Source: Nonomuraea sp. PA05
GTDB taxonomy: Bacteria; Actinomycetota; Actinomycetes; Streptosporangiales; Streptosporangiaceae
Direction of reading: 5' to 3'
NCBI RefSeq assembly: GCF_008086045.1
Contig: NZ_VSEY01000064.1
Span: 1-55,576 of the forward strand
DNA: 55,576 nucleotides
Made by a program: the position numbers and the translations under genes. The notes below the pieces were generated by a model. That model was given only the letters and a program-made list of their open reading frames with translations, did no database searches and had not been told where the DNA came from. Positions 25,612 through 33,774 of this stretch are shown here, piece by piece (the first letter of the stretch is position 1; every line of letters begins with the position of its first letter).

Positions 25612-25764
25612 GGGACGGTGGTTCCCCCGGCCGTCTCGGGAGAAGGCAAGCCCGGCCTCAAGACTGGGCATACCTTGCCCTATTTAAACCCGATTGTCGT
25701 ATTTGGTCCGACTGGGTGGGGAAGCACCACACCGAAGCCAGAGATCTAACGGGGGAGGGTTCCG
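25612..25764. promoter_or_regulatory. Divergent promoter region, alkyl sulfatase / DUF7144
   Basis: A 153-bp gap between divergent genes with an A+T-rich patch at about 25671-25705 (CCTATTTAAACCCGATTGTC). It probably holds both promoters; no dyad operator stands out. Confidence 0.35.
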
Positions 25765-26169
25765 ATGACCTACCACCATGCGCGCCAGGTGACCGGCTGG
25801 GTCGGCTGGATCTGGTTCGGCGGCATGATGATGGTCCTGGCCGGGCTGTTCAACATCATCACCGGTCTCGCCGCCGTCTTCGCCAACCGGGTCTACGTAC
25901 AGACGCCCAACCGGCTCCTGCTCTTCGACGTCACCACCTGGGGCTGGCTGCATCTCGCCCTCGGCGTCCTGCTCCTGGCCACGGGCATCGCCGTCAGCGT
26001 CGGCCAGACCTGGGCCAGGATGGTCGGCGTCGTCCTGGTCATGCTGAACGCGCTGACCCAGCTCACCTGGATCGCCGTGAACCCCTGGTGGTCGCTCGCC
26101 GTCATCGCGGTGGACGTCCTGGTGCTGTACGCGCTCATCGTCCACGGCCGGGAGGCCAAGGTCGACTGA
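25765..26169 (+). CDS. DUF7144 family four-helix membrane protein
   Basis: A 134-residue protein with four transmembrane helices: GWVGWIWFGGMMMVLAGLFN, WGWLHLALGVLLLATGIAVS, MVGVVLVMLNALTQLTWI and SLAVIAVDVLVLYALIVHG. The WIxFGG/WxWLHLxxG pattern is typical of the small actinobacterial DUF7144 (formerly DUF7144-like) membrane proteins. Function unknown. The ribosome site is GGGGGAGGG before the ATG. The 3' end overlaps the convergent beta-propeller gene by 35 bp. Confidence 0.75.
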   Translation: MTYHHARQVTGWVGWIWFGGMMMVLAGLFNIITGLAAVFANRVYVQTPNRLLLFDVTTWGWLHLALGVLLLATGIAVSVGQTWARMVGVVLVMLNALTQLTWIAVNPWWSLAVIAVDVLVLYALIVHGREAKVD

Positions 26170-27508
26170 CCGCGGGACCGCCGGCGCTGGTGGGTGCGAC
26201 GCTGATCAGCCCCACCAGCGTGCCCTGGTACAGCACCCCGTCAGGGGACAGCACGGGCGCCATGTGCAGCGGAGCGTGCGGGAAGGCGGGCCCGGCGTTC
26301 CTGCCGGAGACCTCCCGCCCCGTGGCGGGATCGATGACGGAGTAGCGGGTGACCGGCACGACGCCCGGCCCGCGCGTGGTGGCGTAGATGAGCCCGTCCG
26401 GCTCCGAGTACTGCGGCGTGGAGGTGACCCGCAGCGGCGACGTCCACCTGACCTCGTGCTCGCCGGACTCCGGCGCCAGGTCGACGCGCGTCATGCCGCC
26501 GCGGAACGGCGCCCGGCGCGGCCGGGACGGTCCGGCCCCGGCGGGAAGCGCCGGGTAGCGGTAGCCGTGCGTGTTGATCGCGTACAGGCTGGTCCCGACG
26601 GCGATGGGCGAGCATTCGGTGGCTCCTGCGCCGGGCTCGAACAGGGGCGCCGAGCAGAGCGGGCGGCCGGTGGCGGTGTCGAGGACGAGCAGGCGCTCGC
26701 TCGGGCGGGCGTTGTCGATCACGGCCACGTACTCGGCGCCCGAGGCGGGGCCGAAGAACGTCGGTGTGGTGCCCGACCCACGCGAGAGCCGGCCGGGCTT
26801 ACGGGCGTGGCCCCGGTCGTAAGGATGCCGCCAGCGGATCGCCGGGCCGCCGCCCGGAGGGGCCGTGAGCAGGTAGAGGGCGTGGTCGGTGACGACCGCG
26901 GCCGTCCCGGGCGGCGCCAGGGAGATGCCCTTGTGCACGCGCTCGCCGTCGGGCAGCGGGATCGCCGACACCCGGCCGGTGGCGGGATCGGCGACGCCGA
27001 CGAGGCCCGCGTCGGTGGCGAACCACACCCGGCCGTGCCAGTCGGGCAGGACGGCGACGACGTGCTCCTTCTCTGTGAAGAACGGCCGGAGCGGCGTGCG
27101 TTCCGCCACCTCCAGGAACCTGCGCCCGTCGCGCCGTCGCCGGTGCGCGACGCGTAGCAGGTCGCCGTTGCCGTCGGCCAGCACCACCCGGTCATCCGCG
27201 TCCAGGAAACCGTAACAGCCGCCGAGCAGGGCGCCCCTGGCCAACGGGAGCGCGGCGAGGGGGCGCAGCGTGACGGGGTCGGCCACCAGGACGGCCGGCC
27301 GCCTGTCGCGGATCCTGGTGCACAGGACGAGCAGGTGCCCGTCGCGGCCGATCAGCAGCGTCGAGCAGGCGGCGAAGGCGAGGCCGCGCCGGACGCGGAC
27401 CGGGCCGTCGCCGGGGCCGGGGAAGGGCGTGACGTCGGTGGATCCGGCGTCACCGTGCATGGTGGCCAGGCCGGGACGGCCCAGCGCCGGGTGATCTCGG
27501 GGCGTCAT
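26135..27508 (-). CDS. PQQ/WD-like beta-propeller protein
   Basis: A 457-residue protein made of repeated four-strand blades, seen as recurrent D-x-A-T-G-R turns: VADPATGRVSAIPLPDG, VLDTATGRPLCSAPLFEPG, VIDPATGREVSGRNAGPAF. This pattern is typical of PQQ-like or quinoprotein-type propellers. No signal peptide or cofactor ligand was recognised, so it may be a scaffold or a non-enzymatic sensor. The ATG at 27508 is preceded by GGAGGG at 10 nt. It lies 40 bp after the sulfotransferase gene and is probably the last gene of the leftward sterol-cluster operon; its role there is unknown. Confidence 0.6.
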   Translation of the reverse strand: MTPRDHPALGRPGLATMHGDAGSTDVTPFPGPGDGPVRVRRGLAFAACSTLLIGRDGHLLVLCTRIRDRRPAVLVADPVTLRPLAALPLARGALLGGCYGFLDADDRVVLADGNGDLLRVAHRRRRDGRRFLEVAERTPLRPFFTEKEHVVAVLPDWHGRVWFATDAGLVGVADPATGRVSAIPLPDGERVHKGISLAPPGTAAVVTDHALYLLTAPPGGGPAIRWRHPYDRGHARKPGRLSRGSGTTPTFFGPASGAEYVAVIDNARPSERLLVLDTATGRPLCSAPLFEPGAGATECSPIAVGTSLYAINTHGYRYPALPAGAGPSRPRRAPFRGGMTRVDLAPESGEHEVRWTSPLRVTSTPQYSEPDGLIYATTRGPGVVPVTRYSVIDPATGREVSGRNAGPAFPHAPLHMAPVLSPDGVLYQGTLVGLISVAPTSAGGPAVSRPWPPGRGR

Positions 27509-27548
27509 CGCGGGGTGCCCTCCGCTTCGGGCGGGCCGGATGGCGGGG

Positions 27549-28775
27549 TCATCGGGGGGCGTCCTCCGCGTCGAGCCGGTCGGCGAACGTCGAGACGTAG
27601 TCGGCGAAGAGCCGGTCGATGGCGGGGCCGGTGAGCCCGTACCGCTCGGGCGGACGCGCCGGGCCGCCACGGCGCGTCACGGACCGGCCGAGATCCAGGG
27701 GGAGCGGCCCCTGGCCCAGCAGGGCCAGGACCTGCCGGGCCGTCGCGCGCGGGTCGGCGGCGAGCGCCTGATAGGACACGTCGATGAACCGGCCGGGAGC
27801 CTCCGACCGCGCGCGGGCCCGCAGCGCCGCCGTCATGGCCTCCCGCCACATCCCCAGCCAGTCGGCGCCGATCTGGTGGCGGTCGACGGCCCGGTTGTGG
27901 AGCGACAGGGTGACCTCCATCCACCTGCACCACGACGCGATGGCCGCCGACGGCCGCCGGTGGATCCACACGAGAGTGGCGCCGGGGAAGACGGCGAGCA
28001 GGTCGTCCAGCGCCCAGAGGTGGAACGGCGACTTCAGCACCCACCTGTGCCGCCCGTTCAGCCGACGCAGGTGCAGGGCGAGGTGGCGGTAGTCCTCGCG
28101 CTTGTCGTGCTGGGTCACGTACCAGCGGTGGTAGCCGGGGATCCGGGCGCGCGTGTGGTGGAACGGGGTGTGCGGGGTCAGGAAGACGCACTCCTCCGCC
28201 TCCCGCGCGTGCAGGGGGTGCACGGCCTGCGCGGCGGGGGCCATCACGTTCATCAGGGTGACCGTCATCCGGGCGGTGCGGATGCGGCGGGCGGTGGCCA
28301 GCCGGGGGTCGGGGGTGAGCAGCTCCCAGAACGGCAGGCAGCGCATGCCGGGGGCGGCGGCGAGCAGGCGGTGCAGCAACGTGGTGCCGCTGCGGGGCAG
28401 GCCCACCACGAAGACCGGGTCGGCGGGGGCCGGGCCGGGAGCCGGGCCGTCGTGGACGCGCAGCCAGTTGGTCAGGCGGCGGGTGATGTCGTCGCGCACC
28501 GCCATCCTTCCGACCGGGGTCAGCTCGGGGACGGCCATGTACGAGCGCAGCAGCCGGGCCATTCCGGCGCGGAAGCCGTCCTCGACGGGCAGGTCGATGC
28601 CGGTGCGGCGGCGGGCGGCCCGCTCCAGCGGGACCAGGGAGCCGTGCCCGGCGCGCGGGCGGCCCAGCCCGGCGGCACTCGCGACCGTGTTGACGGCCCG
28701 CACCCACGTCGCGACCTCCGGCACGTCACCAGCGGTGCGGCCACCCCACACGGGCCACGACGGCGATCCGGTCAC
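27549..28775 (-). CDS. PAPS-dependent sulfotransferase
   Basis: A 408-residue sulfotransferase. FVVGLPRSGTTLLHRLL near residue 125 is the 5'-phosphosulfate-binding loop; RHRWVLKSPFHLWALDDLLA followed by TLVWIHRRPSAAIAS is the 3'-phosphate-binding region with its Arg/Ser. The family (Sulfotransfer_3 type) moves sulfate from PAPS to hydroxyl groups of lipids, steroids or sugars. Position within the sterol operon makes a sterol 3-hydroxyl or an oxidised derivative an attractive acceptor, but this is inference. The GTG at 28775 overlaps the stop of the small repeat ORF (GTGA), implying translational coupling. Confidence 0.82.
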   Translation of the reverse strand: MTGSPSWPVWGGRTAGDVPEVATWVRAVNTVASAAGLGRPRAGHGSLVPLERAARRRTGIDLPVEDGFRAGMARLLRSYMAVPELTPVGRMAVRDDITRRLTNWLRVHDGPAPGPAPADPVFVVGLPRSGTTLLHRLLAAAPGMRCLPFWELLTPDPRLATARRIRTARMTVTLMNVMAPAAQAVHPLHAREAEECVFLTPHTPFHHTRARIPGYHRWYVTQHDKREDYRHLALHLRRLNGRHRWVLKSPFHLWALDDLLAVFPGATLVWIHRRPSAAIASWCRWMEVTLSLHNRAVDRHQIGADWLGMWREAMTAALRARARSEAPGRFIDVSYQALAADPRATARQVLALLGQGPLPLDLGRSVTRRGGPARPPERYGLTGPAIDRLFADYVSTFADRLDAEDAPR

Positions 28776-28951
28776 GCGACCACCACCGGGACGGCGCGCG
28801 CGTTGACGGCCCCCGCCCGAGATACGTCCCCCGCCCAAGATGCGGCTCGCGCCCGAGATCGCGCCCGAGATGCGGCTCGCGCCCGAGATGCGGCTCGCGC
28901 CCGAGATGCGGCTCGCGCCCGAGATGCGGCCCTCGGCCGTGGCGCGGTCAT
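28772..28951 (-). CDS. Small Arg/Ala repeat ORF, translationally coupled at both ends
   Basis: A 59-residue frame, MTAPRPRAAS followed by repeats of RARAAS and ending ARAVPVVVA. Its ATG overlaps the stop of the amine-oxidase-like gene (ATGA, 28948-28951) and its TGA overlaps the GTG of the sulfotransferase gene (GTGA, 28772-28775). Its last residues resemble the C-terminus of the upstream flavoprotein (ARAVPVTAA), so the segment may have arisen by duplication of that gene's 3' end plus repeat expansion. Whether the peptide has a role or merely carries ribosomes across the repeat is unknown. Confidence 0.4.
   Translation of the reverse strand: MTAPRPRAASRARAASRARAASRARAASRARSRARAASWAGDVSRAGAVNARAVPVVVA
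28839..28922. repeat. 18-bp tandem repeat
   Basis: Unit GATGCGGCTCGCGCCCGA. Perfect copies lie at 28839-28856, 28869-28886, 28887-28904 and 28905-28922, with a 12-bp partial copy at 28857-28868 and degenerate edges on both sides. The unit is a multiple of 3, so the minus-strand frame encodes RARAAS repeats without a shift. There are no spacers, so this is not a CRISPR array. Confidence 0.9.
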
Positions 28952-30318
28952 GCGGCCGTCACCGGGACGGCGCGCGGGAAGCGGCGGCCGTGCATGAGGG
29001 TGCCGTGGAAGTTGAACCAGGCGAGCGCCTCGGCGTTGTGCGGGAACGGGTAGTCGGCGCCCAGCCGCCGCGCGACCGCCAGCCCCGACAGGAAGGCGTG
29101 CTCCTGGCTGTTGACGGTGGTGTGCGCGCCGCAGAACCAGGTGTGCCGCCTGCCCTGCAGCAGCGGCAGCGCCCCCAGCAGCGCCGTGGTGTGGAAGACG
29201 TCGTGCACGACGTGCCGGAACCCCACCTGCCGCACCACCTTGGACTCGTCGATGGGATGGCGGGGGTTGTAGGTGACCAGGCACGGCACCCCCGCCTCGC
29301 GCGCCCACGCCTGCTGGTTGTGCATCGCGTAGGTGATCTCGTAGTCGTCCGGGAGGCCGCCGTCGCGGTGCCGGACGAACGTGCTGCGGTCCTGAGCGTC
29401 CTCCGGCAGCACGGACCCGTCGGTGTGCGCGACGCCCCGCCCGTACATGCTGTCGTCGTAGCGCATCGCGCCCAGGACCAGCCGCTCCCGCACGGACGGG
29501 CCCGCCAGCAGCGCCAGGGCCTGGTCGGCGTGGCAGGCGAGCACCACGTCGTCGAACCGCTCGGCCCGGCCCGCGTCGTCGATCACCGTGACGCCGCGCC
29601 GGTCCCGGCGCACCCGCACCGCCGCCCGGCCCAGGTGCACGCGCCCGCCGAGGGTCTCGGCCATCCGGTCGTAGATGGCGCGGGTGCCGCCCTGCCAGGT
29701 GACCATCGGGGTGGCGTGCTCGACGTCGAAGAAGTCGAGGAAGCGGGAGAAGAGCGAGGCGGGCAGGTCGAACACGCCGGAGGCGAGGACGAGGTTGACG
29801 AACAGCGGCTTGAGCACCTTGTAGCGGAACTCGTCGGAGATCCGGTAGAGGTCGAGCATGCGGCGCATGCTGACGTAGTTGAACGGGTTGGCCAGGGCGG
29901 CCGGGATCGAGGGTCTCCTGTTGAGCTCGTTGACGCGCGACAGCAGGGCCATCAGCAGCCTGAAGCGCCGGAAGTCGCCGCGCAGGCGGTGCCGCAGCGG
30001 AGAGGCGGTGTCGTGGGCGTACTCGTCGCCGCCGTACTGGACGGCGAGGCTGAAACGGGTGTCCACGGGGGTCACGCCGCAGGCGGCCATGAGCTCGATG
30101 TAGTTCGGATAGACCGACGGGATGAACGCGGTGACGGAGATGTCCGCTGGCACCGTCCCGCCGGAGGCGGCGGGGAAGTCCACGGTGACCGCGTTGCCGC
30201 CGAGCCGGTCCGCCTTCTCGTACAAATGGCAGTCGAAGGTTTCCTGATGGCGGGCCAGGGCCCAGGCGGCGCCGAGGCCGGAGATGCCGCCGCCGATGAT
30301 GCAGACACGTCGCGCCAT
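28948..30318 (-). CDS. FAD-dependent amine-oxidase-like oxidoreductase
   Basis: A 456-residue flavoprotein. The N-terminal ADP-binding fold is CIIGGGISGLGAAWALARH, followed by YEKADRLGGNAVTVDF, the Gly-Gly contact of the amine oxidase superfamily. The C-terminal HTWFCGAHTTVNSQEHAFLS contacts FAD in COG2907-type proteins. That group usually sits beside lipid-modifying genes and its reaction is not settled; here it lies 8 bp after an ERG24-like gene. A role in sterol desaturation or side-chain oxidation is possible but unproven. The ribosome site AGAGG lies 5 nt before the ATG. The stop overlaps the ATG of the next small ORF. Confidence 0.78.
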   Translation of the reverse strand: MARRVCIIGGGISGLGAAWALARHQETFDCHLYEKADRLGGNAVTVDFPAASGGTVPADISVTAFIPSVYPNYIELMAACGVTPVDTRFSLAVQYGGDEYAHDTASPLRHRLRGDFRRFRLLMALLSRVNELNRRPSIPAALANPFNYVSMRRMLDLYRISDEFRYKVLKPLFVNLVLASGVFDLPASLFSRFLDFFDVEHATPMVTWQGGTRAIYDRMAETLGGRVHLGRAAVRVRRDRRGVTVIDDAGRAERFDDVVLACHADQALALLAGPSVRERLVLGAMRYDDSMYGRGVAHTDGSVLPEDAQDRSTFVRHRDGGLPDDYEITYAMHNQQAWAREAGVPCLVTYNPRHPIDESKVVRQVGFRHVVHDVFHTTALLGALPLLQGRRHTWFCGAHTTVNSQEHAFLSGLAVARRLGADYPFPHNAEALAWFNFHGTLMHGRRFPRAVPVTAA

Positions 30319-30326
30319 GGTGCCTC

Positions 30327-31370
30327 TCAGTAGACGAAGGGGATCATGCGGAACCGGGCGTGGCGGCAGTAGGCGTCCCACAGGGGGCCGTACTTCTCCC
30401 GGCAGCGCCGGTCGTCGCGCCAGGCGCGGTGGATCAGTAGCACCGCGAGCCAGGCGGGCAGCAGGTAGGGGACGGGTGAGGCCAGGCCGCACAGCGCCGT
30501 CCAGCTCGCGTACATCAGCAGCTCGCCGGTGTAGTTGAGCTTGCGGCCGACGCCCCAGAAGCCGGAGACGAGCAGCTTGCCGTCCAGGAAGCGCGCGGGC
30601 CGCCCCCAGATGCGGGCCTCCGGATCGGTCCTGGCCCGGTGCTTCTGGCCGTTCGCGCCCCGGAACAGCCAGAACCCGAAGGCGAAGGCGAGGCAGGCGG
30701 TCACGCCCGCCCACGCGGGCAGCGGCGTGAGCGTGTCCACCAGGAACCAGCCGGGCAGGCTGTAGAAGAACGGGACCAGGACGTAGTCGCCCCAGATCAG
30801 CATGCCGCCGAAGCGTTCGGCGATGATGTCCCAGGTGTGCAGCATCCCGTGCTCGAACTGGAAGTAGTTGATCGTGTACAGGGCGCAGAACGCCTGGTAG
30901 AGCAGCATGCGGCCGGTCAGCTCGCCGTGCCGCTCCAACTGTGCGGCGGCGAAGGAGACGTTGATCAGGAGCAGGCCCATCAGCGACGGCCGGTAGGAGA
31001 ACAGCTTCAGGTCGACGCCCGCCAGGGTGGGGTTCAGCTCGACGCCGGAGAACAGGTCGCGCGGGCGTTTGGGGCCGGGGGCGCGCGCGTACAGCACGAG
31101 CGTGGCCGCGACCGCGAACAGGTTGGCCACCACGAAGAGCGCCACGGCGTTCCGGTACGGGAAGCCGAGCGCCTCCGGCAGGACGACCGCCAGCACGCCC
31201 GCCCCGAGCCCCACCACCCCCAGCAGGGCCGGCCCGTTGACGCGGTAGAGGCGTCGCGTGCCGTCCGGCAGGGGAGCGCCCCGCAGGCGGCGGCCGGGCA
31301 GGACCAGGGAACCGGCGAACAGGGCCGCCACGAACCCGAGGTAGACGCAGGCCGCCGGAACAAGATTCAC
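30327..31370 (-). CDS. ERG4/ERG24-family sterol reductase (likely C-14 reductase)
   Basis: A 347-residue polytopic membrane protein. Family hallmarks: SGVELNPTLAGVDLKLFSYR in the N-terminal half (the G-x-E-L-N-P and D-x-K motifs of ERG24), RKLNYTGELLMYASWTALCG (NADPH-pocket region) and the C-terminal HRAWRDDRRCREKYGPLWDA followed by YCRHARFRMIPFVY, matching the K-Y-G-x-x-W-x-x-Y-C and I-P-x-x-Y signature. These enzymes reduce sterol C14=C15 or C24(28) double bonds using NADPH; after CYP51 demethylation a C-14 reductase is the step needed. The GTG at 31370 has AAGGGGG 4 nt upstream. It is the first gene of the leftward operon, 16 bp from the operator at 31386. Confidence 0.85.
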   Translation of the reverse strand: MNLVPAACVYLGFVAALFAGSLVLPGRRLRGAPLPDGTRRLYRVNGPALLGVVGLGAGVLAVVLPEALGFPYRNAVALFVVANLFAVAATLVLYARAPGPKRPRDLFSGVELNPTLAGVDLKLFSYRPSLMGLLLINVSFAAAQLERHGELTGRMLLYQAFCALYTINYFQFEHGMLHTWDIIAERFGGMLIWGDYVLVPFFYSLPGWFLVDTLTPLPAWAGVTACLAFAFGFWLFRGANGQKHRARTDPEARIWGRPARFLDGKLLVSGFWGVGRKLNYTGELLMYASWTALCGLASPVPYLLPAWLAVLLIHRAWRDDRRCREKYGPLWDAYCRHARFRMIPFVY

Positions 31371-31385
31371 CTGACCCCCTTGATG

Positions 31386-31421
31386 ATTACTCTTTGTAGT
31401 TATATTACTACTGAGAGTGAT
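31386..31421. promoter_or_regulatory. 36-bp dyad operator, site 1 (ERG24-like / MMPL)
   Basis: A near-perfect palindrome in an A+T-rich island. The left half is ATTACTCTTTGTAGTTAT and the right half ATTACTACTGAGAGTGAT; the inner arms GTAGT/ACTAC and outer arms ACTCT/AGAGT are symmetric. It contains TATATT (31401-31406), a plausible -10 box with TTGATG at 31380. The same element recurs at 42302 and 45357. It is the likely binding site of a dimeric winged-helix repressor; the cognate protein is not identified. Confidence 0.75.
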
Positions 31422-31449
31422 AACACAAGGTCGGGGAGTGGCATTGGCC

Positions 31450-33774
31450 ATGGAGTCAGGGTGCCTCGGCGGGCACCAGCCGGAGGCGCGCGGGCTTCTC
31501 GCCAGGGCCGGGACGCTCGTGCTGCGGATGCCGCGGCTCGTCGTCGCGGCCGCGCTCCTCACGCTGCTCGTCACGGCGCTCGCGGGCGGGGCGCTGTCGG
31601 GCGGGCTGCGGGACGTCGGGTTCTCGGTGGCCGGTGGCGAGGCCGATCGTGCCGCGCGGCTGCTCGCCGACGGGTTCGCGGCCGGGGAGCCGGATCTGGT
31701 GGTCGTCGCCCGCGCCGGGCGGTCCGTGGATCTGCCCGCGGAGCGGGCCGCGGGCGTCGGGCTCACGCGGGCGATCGCGGCCGATCCCGGGGTCGCCGCC
31801 GTCACCTCGCACTGGACGGCGTCCGGCGGTTCGGCGCTCCGGTCGCGTGACGGGCGCGCCGCTCAGCTCCTCGTCCGCCTGCGAGGGGACGGCGACGCCA
31901 GGCGGGCCACGGCACGGCGGCTCACCGGGACACTCGGCCCCGCCTACCCTCCGCTGACCCTCATGGCGACCGGGGCGGCGCACATCGCCAACGAGGTGGA
32001 GGACCAGTCGAGGACCGACATGCTGCGCGCCGAGGCCGTCGCCGTGCCCCTCACCGCGCTGATCCTCATCGCCGTCTTCGGCGGCGTCGTGAGCGCGTCG
32101 TTCCCGCTGGCCGTCGGCCTGTGCGCGGTCGCTGGGACCGTCGCCCTGCTCGGGCTGCTGGCCGGACTGCTCGACATCTCGCACTTCGCGCTCAACATGT
32201 CGTCCATGCTCGGGCTCGGCCTGGCCGTCGACTACAGCCTGATCCTGCTCACCCGCTACCGCGAGGAACGCGGCCGGGGGCGCTGCGGCGACTGCGCCGT
32301 CCGCGCCATGATGGCGACGGCGGGCCGCACCGTGGTCTTCTCCGCCGTCGCCGTCGGGCTCTCCCTCGCGGCCCTGCTGGTCTTCCCCACGCCGTTCGTG
32401 CGCTCGCTCGCCGTCGCCGGGCTGTCGGTCGTCCTGCTGTCCGCCGTCATGAGCCTGGCCCTGCTGCCGGCTCTGCTCAAGCTGTTCGGACGGTGGATCG
32501 ACCGCGGCCGGATCCCGTGGCGGCGGCGTCACGGGCCGGGCAGGGACCCGTGGGGGGTGCTGGTCGGGGTGACCATGCGCCGTCCCTGGCCCGTGCTCGT
32601 CACCGTCACGCTCGCGCTCGTTCTGTGCGCGGTGCCGTTCACCAGGGCGTCGTTCGGGCTGCCCGATGACCGGGTGCTGCCTGCGTCCTCGACGGCGCAT
32701 CAGGCCGCGGAGGATCTGCGTACCCGGTTTCCCGAGGATGCCTCCGCCGCGATCGCGGTGGTCCTGCCCGGTGCGGCCGCGGACGGGCGGCTCGACGCGT
32801 ACGCCGCGGCGCTGTCGCGGCAGGAGGGGGTGCGGCGGGTGGAGACGGCGACCGGCGGCTACGCGGATGGGCGGCAGACCGGGGGTGATGTGGGCGGGCG
32901 GCAGGACGGTCCGGCCGGTGGGGCGACGGCCGGTGGGGCGACGGCCGGTGGGGCGATGGCCGGTGGGGCGATGGCCGGTGGGGCGATGGCCGGTGGGGCG
33001 ACGGCCGGTGGGGCGACGGCCGCCTACGCGGGTGCGGCGGGGGCGTGGGTGCGGGTCGTCCCCGTGTCGCCGGCACCGGAGCGGAACGTGGAGCTGGTGT
33101 CCCGGCTGAGAGCCCTGCCCTCCCCGGCCCCCGCGCTGGTCGGCGGCCGGGCGGCGGTGCTCCTCGACACCCGGCAGGCACTCGCGGAACGCCTCCCATG
33201 GGCCCTGGCACTGATCGCGGGCATCGTGATGGCGCTGCTGTTCGCCTTCACGGGCAGCGTCCTGGTGCCCGTCAAGGCGGTCGCGCTCAGCGCGCTGAGC
33301 CTCACCGCCGGCTTCGGCCTGATCGTCCACATCTTCCAGGACGGCAACCTGCGCTGGCTCGTCGGCGACTTCACCGTCACCGGCACGATCGACATCAACG
33401 CCCCGCTGATCGTCGGATTCGTGGCCTTCGGCCTGTCCCTGGACTACGAGTTCTTCATCCTGTCCAAGATCAAGGAGCTGCACGACGCCACCGGGGACAA
33501 CGCCCGCGCGGTGGCCGAGGGCGTACGGGGCACGGCCACGCTCGTCACCTCGGCCGGCGCGGTGCTGGTCTGCGTGCTGCTGGCGCTGGTGACCTCCGGC
33601 ATCACCGCGCTGAAGCTGACCGGCCTCGGGCTGGCCCTGGCCGTGCTCGTCGACGCGACCCTGATCCGCGGCCTGCTGCTGCCCGCGTTCATGCGCCTGG
33701 CCGGCGAGGCCAACTGGTGGGCGCCGGCGCGACTCCGCCGCCTGCCTTCCGCCGTACCGGGACGTGCCTCGTGA
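31450..33774 (+). CDS. MMPL/RND-family transporter
   Basis: A 774-residue membrane exporter with two similar halves. Each half has one N-terminal helix, an exterior domain and a five-helix bundle; ALNMSSMLGLGLAVDYSLIL and LIVGFVAFGLSLDYEFFILS carry the conserved acidic D-Y motifs of helix 4 that drive proton coupling. MMPL proteins export lipids and hydrophobic metabolites; position at the head of the SDR-CYP51-Rieske-cyclase operon suggests sterol or sterol-sulfate movement. The second exterior domain contains seven AGGAT/AGGAM repeats. Alternative in-frame starts lie at 31417 (GTG, inside the operator), 31438 (GTG) and 31444 (TTG). The gene ends in GTGA, coupled to the SDR gene. Confidence 0.82.
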   Translation: MESGCLGGHQPEARGLLARAGTLVLRMPRLVVAAALLTLLVTALAGGALSGGLRDVGFSVAGGEADRAARLLADGFAAGEPDLVVVARAGRSVDLPAERAAGVGLTRAIAADPGVAAVTSHWTASGGSALRSRDGRAAQLLVRLRGDGDARRATARRLTGTLGPAYPPLTLMATGAAHIANEVEDQSRTDMLRAEAVAVPLTALILIAVFGGVVSASFPLAVGLCAVAGTVALLGLLAGLLDISHFALNMSSMLGLGLAVDYSLILLTRYREERGRGRCGDCAVRAMMATAGRTVVFSAVAVGLSLAALLVFPTPFVRSLAVAGLSVVLLSAVMSLALLPALLKLFGRWIDRGRIPWRRRHGPGRDPWGVLVGVTMRRPWPVLVTVTLALVLCAVPFTRASFGLPDDRVLPASSTAHQAAEDLRTRFPEDASAAIAVVLPGAAADGRLDAYAAALSRQEGVRRVETATGGYADGRQTGGDVGGRQDGPAGGATAGGATAGGAMAGGAMAGGAMAGGATAGGATAAYAGAAGAWVRVVPVSPAPERNVELVSRLRALPSPAPALVGGRAAVLLDTRQALAERLPWALALIAGIVMALLFAFTGSVLVPVKAVALSALSLTAGFGLIVHIFQDGNLRWLVGDFTVTGTIDINAPLIVGFVAFGLSLDYEFFILSKIKELHDATGDNARAVAEGVRGTATLVTSAGAVLVCVLLALVTSGITALKLTGLGLALAVLVDATLIRGLLLPAFMRLAGEANWWAPARLRRLPSAVPGRAS
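32914..33018 (+). repeat. 15-bp tandem repeat within the MMPL gene
   Basis: Seven in-frame copies of GCCGGTGGGGCGACG (three carry ATG in place of ACG at the end), encoding AGGAT, AGGAT, AGGAM, AGGAM, AGGAM, AGGAT, AGGAT. They lie in the loop of the second exterior domain. Low-complexity and near-identical, so likely variable in copy number between strains. Confidence 0.9.

Noticed and set aside
28800..28950. CRISPR array
   Set aside because: The 18-bp units are contiguous without spacers, and no cas genes are present.
31417..31449. GTG at 31417 as MMPL start
   Set aside because: It lies inside the operator dyad with no ribosome site; later starts at 31438-31450 are better placed.
32914..33018. 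CRISPR or minisatellite outside genes
   Set aside because: It is an in-frame 15-bp coding repeat inside the MMPL gene.
31456..33483. 675-codon minus-strand frame opposite the MMPL gene
   Set aside because: Antisense shadow rich in Arg, Gln, Gly, His and Asp; the opposite strand has a clear MMPL protein.
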